Shown here one piece after another: positions 21,236-32,399 of a stretch of 64,000 bases of DNA (position 1 is the stretch's first letter; every line of letters starts with the position of its first letter). The DNA is taken from assembly GCF_027943255.1 (NCBI RefSeq), contig NC_072895.1, positions 72,418,001-72,482,000 of the forward strand. The letters run 5' to 3'. Source of the DNA: Anastrepha obliqua. Lineage: Eukaryota > Arthropoda > Insecta > Diptera > Tephritidae. The translations under genes and the position numbers were made by a program. Under the pieces are notes generated by a model, which saw only the letters and a program-made list of their open reading frames with translations, did not search any database and was not told the DNA's origin.

Positions 21236-24200
21236 AGAAGAGTATTTTGCTCTCATAGTTCTCAAACGTTTGCTTATAATGCCAACTTCCATTTTCCTTT
21301 CTTTCTTCTTCTTCTATCGGTTCTTATCGGTATAGCGGTTATCGCGCCACCGCTTACGCGATTGTTGGCCGATTATAAGGCTAAGCAAGAAGAAAACGAT
21401 GAGTGTCTTGATTTTTTCATAATTTTTTGATAATTTCAATTATTTACAAAATATCGAGAAGTTTTGGGAGAATTGCACTGAACATAAACGTTGAAGTTGT
21501 GCTTCAGTTATCAGAAAAGGGGCGAAATCCTCATTAGATATATGACATGGAAATTTGGCAAAAGGTCAACATGTGTTATGAAACTGGTTACTGTCACCAA
21601 TTCATTCTGTTCGACCAGAATGCTCTGAAAATGAAAGTAGCCTCTTGCTGCACCATAATGCGTCGGTTCCATCGTTCAATTTTAATAACGAACTTTTTGA
21701 CTAAAACAGTATCCGAAGACAGCTGTATATGCTAAACAAAATAAATCAACATTTTGGATTTTCTTAATTTTGCATCAGTTCATAAACTTTGCGACAGACC
21801 TTCAACATTGTTTTCGTATGTCATACATTCATCATCACCAGTAATATTTTGCTTTAAAATTGCCGTTTTCACAGAAGTTGATAGTTTTCGACTTATTAAA
21901 TGTTTCACTGTATGTATTCATGTAGTCGGTCTACTGGAGGGAGGTTTATATTTAACATGGAAATCTTAAGAAACTACAATACAGACTAAACAAATAATAT
22001 TTCATTTCATATTCAATCGGAACATAACTTTTTGAGTCGCAGGCGTTTAAATTAAAAACACACATTTTCTAGCTTATTCGAAAATTGCTCATATTTGTTC
22101 AATCGTTTTAGTTGGTCTGAAAACGAAAGGCACTAAGGAAATCTGAAGCCTAAGATCAGAACTGACTGCAAATGTAAAAGTTATAACAAATTAAATAGAA
22201 GCAGCTTATTTCTATTTTTGCTACATCAACTCTTTCAGTTGAAAATATGTTTGCCACACTAATTCTGTTATGATTTTTGGCAATAACTTCGAATAGATCC
22301 AGAAAGAAAGACAAAAATGCTTTACTAATTATGTACCACTTTTCAAGAAAGTATTTGCATACTAGTGTAATATTTCATTAATTATTTTTGTAAAAAAATG
22401 TGTTTCCAGTTGCCCTTTACTACAACTCAAGAGCTTAGTGCTTTCTGTAAATTAGAAGAAATTAGTTGCCAAACCTTTCAGACTACCCAATATATTGCGG
22501 TTGCTTATCTCTGATGAATACCGACGATTTTCTTTTGGCTTTGCATTAAATACGCGATATTTAGATCCATTCACTACTACGTCGGCTCTTAACTCGATGC
22601 CGCTGCCCAATTAAATATGTATAAATACCTATTTATTAGTTTGGTGTCCGCAGCCCTGGCGCTATTAAAATTTGTTAATTTATCAACATTTTTCTATAAG
22701 TTTTGCCTTTTTTATTGCCTTGAGGCCTTAATGATTAATGACGATATTTGTTGTTAGTAAGATGTTTATGTAAGCAATTAGTATACGATACTACTCGTCT
22801 TTTATTGCAAGAGTAAACTGAATGCTTCTTCGTGGCTTATCGATTATTAAGATAAATTACGTGGCTACCATTTCAACATGAAACAGCAACATTGACGGAA
22901 AAACCACTCTATTAATATCTAATGATTGCCCGCGTGCGTACCTTCTGAACAGAAGCCTGTCACAAAAATCTACTGTAGTTTAGCAGCTGCTTTAAATCTT
23001 AGAAGCTTCCAACTGTACGAAAAATATAATAAACTATTTTATCTTTTTTACTATGTATATTTAAAAAAAAGGAAGTTTCGTAAGTGACAAGTGTTTACAA
23101 ATCAACATATATTTATTCAAACGGTTTGAATATTTAATATGTACGAGTATATTTTAATTATAATATATAAAAGGACACTAAGACTTTTGGTGAAACACAT
23201 TTGATTTCGTCATTTATGCAGAATGCGGAAGATTGCCATCTGTTCGCCCTCTTCATACGAATCGAGATGTGTAAGCACTCGAAGCAACTCAATTTGCATA
23301 TGTATATGAATGTATTTATGTATGCATTTGACACGATGAATATTATTTTTGCTTTACATCATTTACACGAGTCAGTGAATTACCATATTTTCTTTAGTCT
23401 GGCAAAGTCAAACTAACGGGTCTTATAAGCTCGAGTTTAATTTTCAGCGGATTTTAACGTTAACAGTATCACCATCCCATTTGACAAATGTTAAATAGAA
23501 AGGTTGCGTATATTTTCGGTCATTTAGTTAACCAACAGAGCTTACAACAAAAAACTGTATCGAAAATTTTTAGTCAACCGGCTCGTTCCATTTAGGAAAA
23601 ATAAATTAGTTCATCCTCATTTTACATTTGTGTTATTTACAATTTATACTTATACGAATTAAAATTTGAACAGCGGAAAAGTTACTAATACGGATCTTTA
23701 TTTCGAGGATAGTTATGATGTGGAGCCATGAGTTAACTTTATTCGTCAAAGGCATTTTATACGAAATTACTCCAATCCTATGGAGCTGCCGACTGTAGTG
23801 TAAGTATTTAGTGCAGATAATCGATTCAGAGAAACTGGAAAGTTTTTACGCAAATTATGTTTTTTTTCATATGCACTTACATATTTGTTTTTGTAGATTC
23901 ACAGCGAATTTTCGTCTAAGTATGGTCGTATTAAGGTTTGTGCTAGACAAAATTAAAGATAAGTTTTATTGCCGCCAGTCATCATCTATAACGTCAATGG
24001 TAAAACAAAGATTTTTTGCACATGGAAGTTACCAACACACCGTAAGGAATGAATTTCAATTCAACTGGAAACGTTGTTAAACATACAATTGGAATTTTTG
24101 AAATGTCGCTTTCGATGTCTTTTGAGTGATCAAAAAGTGCGATACGATTCTGCTAAAGTAACATCCATTACAAACATATGCTGCGTTTTATACAGTGTTT

Positions 24201-24480
24201 GTAACAAATTTAGAATTAGAGATCCATATGAAACTGAAATTTTTACTGACACATTTTAACTATATTCGCATTGTCTTCTTTCCTTAACCACAATTTTAAC
24301 GATTTTGCTATTGGGAATCCATTTCATTATGAAAATTGATAAGTCAAAATCAGCTGCTTTGGTTAACATGTCGATTATCGCAAACTAAACGACAACAATT
24401 TTGATTTGGTTTGAGATAAAATATGGAAATTACATTAACCAAAACTGGTTAAAAAAAACGCGTATATGAGTGTTTGAGTA
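21236..24480. other. Long stretch without supported features
   Basis: AT-rich, with scattered short open frames up to 89 codons (for example 23811-24080) without domains, signal peptides or conserved motifs that I recognise. No terminal repeats or SINE copies were found. Confidence 0.4.
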
Positions 24481-24492
24481 TTTGACTTATGC

Positions 24493-24637
24493 CTTATCGT
24501 GTAGAGGAGGTAGTGAGCCCTTAAACAGTGGATCGATGTTTGCTCCGGTTGTGGGCAATCCTTTCCGTGTGGCAGCAGAGGAGTTTCAAAAACTGTTGCA
24601 ACTAACTCCAGACTTGAATGAAGAACTAATTTCTCAG
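24493..24637 (+). other. Candidate host coding exon, unidentified
   Basis: The frame reads GSEPLNSGSMFAPVVGNPFR then VAAEEFQKLLQLTPDLNEEL, with balanced codon use unlike the AT-driven frames around it. It is bounded by an acceptor-like tgtag at 24492 and a donor CAG|GTAGGC at 24637/24638, which falls in phase 0. I do not recognise the protein. It could be a real exon, a pseudogene piece or a chance frame. Confidence 0.3.
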
Positions 24638-24876
24638 GTAGGCAGTCATATTAGATGTTCCAGAATAATACCTAAAACCAGGTAAAACTTGTAATTTTCA
24701 AGCTAATTTATTTCTAAACTCTGCCTTTATATTACAAGGTTCCAGCTGCACTGCGTTTTTTTGCAACTTGATGTTATCAACGACCCGTAATTGAGCAATG
24801 GGGATTATCCATGAGTTAGTCGCCTCTCGTTAGCTGAGAACATAGTGTTGCAGAGGAAATCAACTATTTGATGTTT

Positions 24877-24922
24877 TGCGCAAGTACGAAAATTTCTGTG
24901 ACCCAAGTGGAGCGGTAAGTGG
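24877..24922 (+). other. Second weak candidate exon
   Basis: The frame NQLFDVLRKYENFCDPSGA ends at a strong donor-like GCG|GTAAGT (24922/24923). It is not in the frame that would follow directly from the candidate exon at 24493-24637, so the pair does not form a simple gene model. Confidence 0.2.
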
Positions 24923-24959
24923 CAAAAGAAATTTTCGATTGAATTGTTCGGCTGTGGCG

Positions 24960-25727
24960 CGGCTTCTTAGATATTCTAAAGCAATACACATATGTACAAA
25001 AAGTATTAAATAAATATTAATTTCAAATAAAGAATTATTTTATTTAACTTACTTTGTGCAAATATTATATAATTGAACTCTAAATACAACACACCATTTT
25101 GATATTTAATTTGGCAAAGGTGCCACTTTCAATCAGTTTGAATAAATAGAAGGAATTAGTTAACATAAATTTGTGAAATCGTTAGTGCGAAAGGCAAATA
25201 CTGTATGCCAAAATAACATTTGTCGAATCTTGAAAAGTTAGTGAATCCCACTATAGAAGAGTGCCGTAGAAGAGAAATATCTGATTGTAAATTCAAAATC
25301 ATTTACCTTACTTCTATGTATAGTTTGATTTCTTTTGAAACTTTTGAAGTCCTCATTATATACTGGTAAAATTACAAACAATTCTGGGTTCATAAGAAAT
25401 AAATAAAAACCAAATTAAGTGCATTCCATTCATGAAATATTAAACTTTAAATTAGTTCATCACATATTCAGCTACTTTTGGCTTCATTTTCATTAGCTGG
25501 CGCTCTTAATTCTAAACCTTTCTCTTGTATTTGAAGTCCAGCTTCTTTGCTTCATTTCCATCTTTTCTTTTCTTTCCTTTTTACTTTCTTCTCTTATTTC
25601 AAATAATTTTAGTTTATCTTTTTTTAACTAGTACATTTTTCTGGCATATTTAGCTATTTCTTCAATTTCTTTTCCTATATTGCCAATTTTTTGGTTTGGG
25701 TTTCAGACTGCTTCTCCACCGCTTTAA
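24960..25727. other. No recognisable feature
   Basis: AT-rich. A pyrimidine-rich tract lies at 25500-25690. Confidence 0.4.
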
Positions 25728-25729
25728 TA

Positions 25730-27040
25730 CGAGGTGTGTTCAAAAAGTATCGTGAATTTTGTGTTTTTTCAAAAATTATTTATTTATTCATTAATATCTA
25801 TTTTGTCCCCTTCAAAGTAGTCCCCATGAGGTATTATGCACTTGTGCCAACGTTTTTTCCAATTTTCGAAGCACTTTAAAAAACAATTCTTTTATCTTGT
25901 TCAGCTCTTCTTTCGATGCCGGCTTAATCTCGTCAATCGTAGCGTAGCGTCGTCTATTCATAGGCCTCTTCAGTTTCGGGAAAAAGAAAAAGTCACAGGG
26001 CGTCACCTGAGGAATACGGTGGCTGTGGCATCATTAGCGTGTTGTTTTTGGCCAAAAAGTCGCGCACAAGCAACGATGTGTGAACAGGGGCGTTATCGTG
26101 ATGCAAGAGCCCATTTTTGTTCTTCCAAAAATCTGGGCGTTTCTAGCAGATTGCTTTGCGCAATTTGCGCATAACTTGCAGGTAATATTCGCTATTGATC
26201 GTTTTACTCTGTGGCAAGAACTCATGATGTACAACGCCCTGCAATCGAAGAAAACGGTAAGCAAAACTTTTACATTCGACCGAACTTGGAACGCTTTTTT
26301 CGGTCTTGGTTCGTGCGGCAGCTTCCATTGAGTTGATTGAGCTTTGGTTTCCACGTCATAACCATTAACCCACGATTCATCACCAGTGATGAACCTCTGG
26401 AGCAAATTTGGATTGTCGCGAACAGAGTCCAACATCTCATTAGCAATGTTCATGCGATGGTGCTTTTGGTCGAAATTGAGCAGTTTTGATACGAATTTTG
26501 CGGCGACCCGTCTCATGCCCAAATCATTGAAAAATATCGAATGGCACGGGCACGAGCCAATCGAAATGTCTAGGTACTCAGCAACTCTCTAACGGTGATT
26601 CGACGATTCGCCAATACAATTTTCTTCAGTTCCTCATTTTTTTCGTCTGTTGTTGAAGTACTCGGGCGTCCGGCACGTTTTTCGTCGTTCACATCCGCTC
26701 AACCTTCTGAGAACGTTTTGTACCACCGATAAACGTTGCTTTGGTCCAAAGTAGCTTCTACGTATGGCACAGTCAACATTTGGAATGCATCCGCGCACTT
26801 AATTTCGTTTTTTACGCAAAATTTTAGACAGGTTCTTTGATTCATCTTTTTGAATAAGTAAAAATCGAAGACGAGCCGAAACACGTGAAAGCAAAGCAGC
26901 TGTCAACAATTAACTGAACATTCAAAATAGCCGAACTCGACGAGACATGACTACCAACATATCGCCACAATAAAATCGAAATTCGAATATACGTAACCTG
27001 CGAGAATTCAAAATTCGCGATACTTTTTGAACACATCTCG
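25730..27040 (-). mobile_element. Full-length mariner transposon, inactivated
   Basis: Inverted ends beginning CGAGGTGTGTTCAAAAAGTA at 25730 and CGAGATGTGTTCAAAAAGTA (complement) at 27040 match at about 30 of 32 positions. TA at 25728-25729 and 27041-27042 is the target duplication. The 1311-bp length is that of a complete mariner. The transposase on the minus strand has several frameshifts. A second, truncated copy of the same family is at 49427-50550. Confidence 0.92.
25790..26850 (-). pseudogene. Mariner DD34D-type transposase, frameshifted
   Basis: From the minus strand: MNQRTCLKFCVKNEIKCADA (start about 26846) through SNVYRWYKTFSEG is the first helix-turn-helix region. Then come GMRRVAAKFVSKLLNFDQKH and FITGDESWVNGYDVETKAQS (first Asp), then PHEPRPKKAFQVRSNVKVLL. 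After a frameshift near 26240 follow an HHDNAP-type second-Asp region (read near 26080-26100), then TPCDFFFFPKLKRPMNRRRY, the third-Asp region. Several single-base frameshifts and stops scatter these over different frames. Overall gene order and length match an intact mariner transposase of about 350 residues. Confidence 0.87.
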
Positions 27041-27042
27041 TA

Positions 27043-27252
27043 AGAATGTTTCTCGGTCCTCAACGGTCATTCTAGAGAAGACATTTGATGATGACGGTGC
27101 CAAAGCTACATCATGTTGTAAATTTACGGGCGGTGGCTCTTCGGGGTAGTTTTCTTTTACCGCAGTTGCTTCCATATTTGTGCCGAATATAGATCCTAGA
27201 GGATTTCCTGGTTCGTGCAGGTGGAGTAACTTATCCAACTTGGAACTCATCG
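27043..27252 (-). other. Candidate N-terminal coding exon cut by a mariner
   Basis: A minus-strand frame starts MSSKLDKLLHLHEPGNPLGS at about 27252 and continues through VKENYPEEPPPVNLQHDVAL and VFSRMTVEDRETFLR, up to the exact insertion point of the mariner (27040). Composition is balanced and protein-like. Upstream on the minus strand (27290-27500) the DNA contains CCAAT-type words (ccaatcag twice, ccaatcagctg), as in a promoter. No homologue is recognised. It may be a host first exon or an unknown transposon gene; if host, the mariner interrupts it or lies just inside its first intron. Confidence 0.35.
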
Positions 27253-27519
27253 TTCCAATGTGGCCAACCAAAACTAAAGTGTACACACAGGTAAGGTGCT
27301 ATCATGGCGAAACGATTTTTAGACGTATGCTCTTTAGCATACCGCTATTCTGCTTTGAGCGAATTTGACACAATCAGCTGATTGGCTGAAGTCACTCGGC
27401 AAGTGTTTACAAAAATACTGAGGTGATGTACGAAAAAAATCAACCAATAACATTAACGTTCGTTGCCGTCTGAAACACTACTGATTGGACGAGTGTGTGA
27501 ATTTGTATGAAATGTAGGT

Positions 27520-28640
27520 ATGCAAATTTCGGCAGTGAAAATTTCATTATCTAAATTATTGCCATTATCAATCGAAGTAACTCATCAATATCGAGCATTA
27601 TTTAAGTACGTGAGAGTTTTGATTATTGATGAAATCAGCATGATTGGGGCAGAATTACTTGCACAGATTGATGCCCGACTTAAACAAATTGCTGGCAATT
27701 ATGATACCAATTTTGGTGGTATTGATGTCATATTGATCAGAGATTTACGACAGTTACCACCCGTACGAGCAACACCAATATACAAACAGCAAAAACAATC
27801 GATTGTAGGACCGATCTTGTGGAGAGGACTGAAATTTTACGAGCTTCAGCAGGTTATGAGACAAGCGAATCAACTGTTTTCATCAATTTTAACAAAAATT
27901 GGTAATGGTGAACGACTGCAAGAACACGAATTAGAGTTGATTGAATTAAGATTTTGTACAGTAGACGACGCGAATACTCGTTGTCCACGTGGAATTCGGT
28001 TATTTAACACCAACCAATCTGTTACTGCATACAACAACAAAATATTGAATGAAGCAAATGAAAAAATAGTCTCCATTGCCAAATTCGTACGTCAAAAACT
28101 ACAAAAGATGTCTATCATTGACACTGGAGGACTACCATATGAAACTGTGTTTGTGATTAGCGTACTGTACATGATAACAGTGAATATAGATGTGGCAGAC
28201 GGCTTGGCAAATGGCGCAGTGGGCAAGTTAGTGCATCTCGATTGCTCTTCTCCCGGATTGCTCTTCTACAGGTAAAAAAATCAGAAAAAAAAGTTGCTGG
28301 TCATGTTGCAGCGCATAATATCAGTAAAACAGCGGTACCAATCGGACGACGCACATCAACAATCCCGTTTAACAACAACAAAACGATTAACATTAAACGA
28401 TCACATTTACCATTAGTTTGTGATTGTCCGACGACCATTCACAAGTCTCAGGGAAGCACGTATTCTGAACATTCGCAATTATTAGTTTACGTTGCTTTAT
28501 CACGAGTCACTTGTATTCAAGGCTTGTGGATTATAACGAACGGAAATGATTTTAGATTCTACCATCAACGAGCATCAGTCAGTATGTCTCGTTTACAAGA
28601 TGAATTCCGGAGACTATCGTTAAATAGACTGGAAACTGTG
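27520..28640 (+). pseudogene. Pif1-like helicase portion of the Helentron protein
   Basis: From 27520 the frame carries SLSKLLPLSIEVTHQYRALF, the Walker B box VLIIDEISMIG (about 27616), GGIDVILIRDLRQLPPVRAT (normally GDLRQLPPV; here Asp is retained and Gly replaced by Arg), FYELQQVMRQAN, and VADGLANGAVGKLVHLD. A frameshift near 28265 moves the reading to the second ORF (from 28242), which continues with NISKTAVPIGRRTSTIP, CPTTIHKSQGSTYSE and YVALSRVTCIQGLWI (motifs V/VI). Walker A is absent because of the 5' truncation. The protein would unwind DNA during rolling-circle transposition but is not functional here. Confidence 0.85.
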
Positions 28641-29421
28641 GATAAACAAATAATCGATTTCATGACTCAGAGAAGAGGGATATCTGTATATACTCTTAAT
28701 TGTCAGAGCCTACGAGCACATTCCGCAGATTTAACAGGCTCTGTCATCCGCAAATCGAGTATAGTACTTTTGTCCGAAACTTGGTTAAACGATAACGATG
28801 ATATTAGTATACCAAATTTCAATTGCGTTATCAAATATAAGCGACTAAATTTTAGAGCTGGCGGTGTGGCAATCTACCACAATCAAGATGATAGCGTAAA
28901 TATATAGCGTAACACCAAACATGGAAATGACTGCAAGGCAGTCTCAGTCATATTCATCAACAGTCACACCAGTTGGCGATGTTTGCATTGCAGAATGTCA
29001 AACGCTGAATGGAAAAACTATTGGCATAGCCGCCATCTCTATCTCACCGAACCAAAATCTTAATGACATAATATATTTCATTCACCGCTCACTACTCGTT
29101 TACAGCCACGCAGGTACAAATGCACTTGGAAGAGGCGAAGACAAAATTCCATTGATTCTCGGGGGAGATTTCAACGTAAATTTCGGATCCAATGATTCTT
29201 TGCCGTTGATTCAATTTCTTCGAGAAACATTCGGTTTGCAGATAAACAATAATCCTAAAGAATCAACAACAAAATCCGGAACTACACTAGATGCAATTTT
29301 CACACGTTATCTAGAAAATATTGAATCACGTACATATATTTCATATTTGAGCTATCACAAACCAATTATATCAGTATTACCAATTGAACCACCAACAGAT
29401 GATAGCATAATGCATATATAG
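28641..29421 (+). pseudogene. EEP endonuclease domain of the Helentron protein
   Basis: Directly continuing the helicase frame after IIDFMTQRRG, the sequence reads ISVYTLNCQSLRAHSADLTG, VLLSETWLNDND (catalytic Glu in SETW) and FRAGGVAIYHN. After a frameshift at about 28905 the next frame (28921-29421) carries DVCIAECQTLNGKTIGIAAI, ILGGDFNVNFGS (catalytic Asp and Asn) and TTLDAIFTR, ending with YHKPIISVLPIEPP. This is the order of motifs in AP-endonuclease-like domains of LINEs and Helentrons. The frameshift coincides with a short repeat of tagcgtaa (28892-28899 and 28905-28912), suggesting a local duplication. Confidence 0.85.
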
Positions 29422-29855
29422 TTAATAAAATCGAATTTTGGTTACACAAATTTTATACTGTTGTATTTCTTTTGAAATTATCCCTGTCTCCTTCTCTTCC
29501 TCTCTCTCTTATTCACACACAGAGGTTTCACTTCTACCACGTGTACGATGCTGCACATGCTTTTTTTTGTAGATAATACAGTTTTTTTTGGAAACTAAAG
29601 GTTTTGGTAAAAACACTACCTGGCAACATGGCCGTCCAGCAAAGCTAGAACTGACCAAGAGAATGAAGAATAAGAGCTTAATATGAGTCAGGCGGTGTCA
29701 GAGCTATGAATCACAGGTTGATTGGTACACAAGCTAAGCCCTTATTTAATACACCAGATGAAAAAAAATATAAAACCAACTAAATTCTTAAATTTTTATT
29801 ATCAGTTTAGGGTTCAAAATATATGTTTTTAATATTTCAAATGTTAATGATACAG

Positions 29856-30042
29856 GCAATGGCAAACCTCCGAGTGTATCTCTGCCATGAAAAGCTCCTC
29901 ATAAAAATATCTACCGTTCGGAGTCGGCTTGAAACTGTAGGTCCCTCCATTTGTAGAACAACATCAAGACGCACACAACAAATAGGAGGAGGAGCTCGGC
30001 CAAACACCCAAAAAGGGTGTACGCGCCAATTATATATATAAA
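29856..30042 (+). mobile_element. 5'-truncated SINE copy
   Basis: Begins within the body at ggcaatggcaaacctccgag and runs through TCGGAGTCGGCTTGAAACTG-type sequence to gtacgcgccaattatatata. The tRNA-like head is absent, as expected for incomplete reverse transcription. Confidence 0.8.
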
Positions 30043-30059
30043 CCTATGTTTTAAAAATA

Positions 30060-32180
30060 TCCAGAAATAAGCCCACATTTAACGAAACTTAAATTGATAT
30101 CGAGAAAAGTTAAATCTACAGAACGAAAAAAAGTATAAGACCAATGTTGAAATAAACAAATACTCGATTCGATAAAATAAACAAATATAATTCTTGAAGT
30201 TAGTTTATAATTTGGAGTTTAGTTTGTATTATGGATCCTCCTTTGATTATAACTTGTTGAAATCGTCGAGGTATCTACTTGATTAAGTTTTTTATAATAT
30301 TTTGATAAATTTTTGATCATCCGACATTAATTGCACTTTTAAAGCTTTTAGCGCTATCAAACACCATTTTAAAATTGCTACTTTTTCGCTGCCGAAAACT
30401 CTTTTGTTGCTTGTGAAGCAGGGACGGAACTTAGATCTGTCCTTCATAGTCTGGATATCACCATCTTACCTTAAGTGGACAATTCACCCGAAAACTGATG
30501 GGCTTATCTTAAAGCAAAGGTATATAGAATTCACGACGAAACTCCACATTAGCTACACTCAAAGATAATATAAAAGCTAATTGACCCAAAATTAAAAATA
30601 ATGCGAAAGAATTATAAAGAAAATAGCCTAAAAAAGAAAAAAAATATATATTATATAAGTTTTCCTCAGTTATATGAAAAAAGAAATTCTCTTCACAAAA
30701 TGTCATTTGATTTATTGTTTGGTTTATTTAGTACTGAGCGCAAAATCACAAGAATAACTTTTTTGTTAGGTTGGGGGTACTGTATTAATTAATTCGTTTA
30801 TTTATTATCAAAATAATTTAATCGAACTATTTCCAATTGTATGAACATAATAAACCCTTAACTAATTTTATAATCCAAATACCATACAAAAATATTACTT
30901 ACTACACGCAAAATCCGCAATATGTCTTTTGAAATTGAATTTTTGAAATTAAATTAAGCACCTCCGTTAAATGCTTCATTAATTTTTAATTTATTAAAAT
31001 ATTCTTGCATTGTTTGTTCTAAAATATAAATTATTCGTTTTCTTTTCTTAGCTAACGAAAGTGAAATTTATGCAAACAAAACTAGTTTTGAAGATTTCGA
31101 ATACAAGTACAGTAGTCGTTAGATAAAACTTTCTTGCTTGACACTAAACTAAACCAACTGTACCTCGAACTACTTTGCCTCAAAAGAATTAAAACAACAT
31201 TAGAATGTTTTTAAAATCACTCTACAATTAAATTTTTGCCAATTAACACGCAGTTAGATATTACAAAAAGAATGTTTGCTTGTTAAATCAATAAAAATCA
31301 TTCATAAGCCCCAACAAAAAATAAACAAAAAACTCACCCAATTACTCCTAATCGTTGTCTGACTGTTGACTGTATTTTTTTATTCTCATCATGATTTTTA
31401 TTAATAAACGTTTTTGCGAACAAAAGTCTTCAACTTTTTTTCTGTTTCGCTAATATACATACGTCCATACCCATATGTAAATATGTACATATAATATAAA
31501 AGCCTTATGACTTGTACTGACATACAATTTGGTGTATATGTTTGAACTGTTGTACGCAGTATAATTATGATACTTTGTTAGCAAAAGAATAAAGATGCGG
31601 CAATTCGCATGCACCGATGCTTGGCCACCAATTCAAGTTTGGTTGGTTTTTGGGCTTGTTTTGATATATCGCCGCCATAAAATGCAAAACAGTGCTGCTC
31701 AACAAGCCAATACCGTTAATGAGCAAAGATGTTCGTAGACGAGCTGCTGGGTGACTCCTCACACAAAGGCGTGAGATTCAATCGGACTCGAAGTCGTTGT
31801 GTCAGCAAGCGCGAGTTTGCCATTTATTTGAAATTAATCTTAAATTAACATTTTCGTTCGTGTATGGTGGTAATGATTATCAAATAATTATATGAAAAAA
31901 TTTTATTTGTATCCAAATATTTTACCTTTAAAAATAGTTAGCTTTTTTAATTTATTTTACATAACACTGTATAATTTTTTCGTTCCCCGAGGAATTTCGG
32001 ATAGCTTAGGATGAAAAATAAGATCTTTAAAAAAATCTAGCCATTTGTAGTACGGAAAAGCTTTGCGATTTTGATTTAGTTGCCAAAATTGTTAACAACT
32101 ACTAACTCCAATTAATGATTTTTTTAACAAACTATGAAAATGTTGTAGCTTATGTGTTTGTAAAGGTATAAAGCTATTTT
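30060..32180. other. AT-rich stretch without supported features
   Basis: Short open frames only (up to 65 codons), without domains. No repeats matching the families in this window. Confidence 0.4.
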
Positions 32181-32182
32181 TG

Positions 32183-32385
32183 TAATAGCGATTGCCCTTC
32201 GCCAGGTAATGACAACCCTCCTAATGTATTTGTGCTATGAAAAAGCTTTTCATGAATAAGTATTTACCGTTCGGAGTCGGCTTTAAACTGTGAGACCATC
32301 CATTTGCGGAACAACTTCAATGCGCAAATAGGACGGAGAGATCGTGCAAAAAGGGTGTAAGCCCCAATTACATGCGTATATAGGT
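32183..32385 (+). mobile_element. Diverged 5'-truncated SINE copy
   Basis: Starts at taatagcgattgcccttcgc and includes taccgttcggagtcggcttt, a shortened gcgcaaatagga block and a tail gggtgtaagccccaattaca. More diverged than the copy at 29856. Confidence 0.75.
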
Positions 32386-32399
32386 ATATATATGTATAA

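Larger units (their letters stand above)
27515..29421 (+). mobile_element. Helentron/Helitron2 fragment: helicase fused to endonuclease
   Basis: The + strand encodes the C-terminal half of a Helitron-type protein: Pif1-family helicase motifs followed in the same open frame by an endonuclease/exonuclease/phosphatase (EEP) domain. Helentrons (Helitron2) are known to carry such an endonuclease after the helicase. The 5' end, including the Rep/HUH domain and the helicase Walker A motif, is missing, and terminal sequences could not be defined. The fragment begins abruptly near 27515. Confidence 0.85.
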
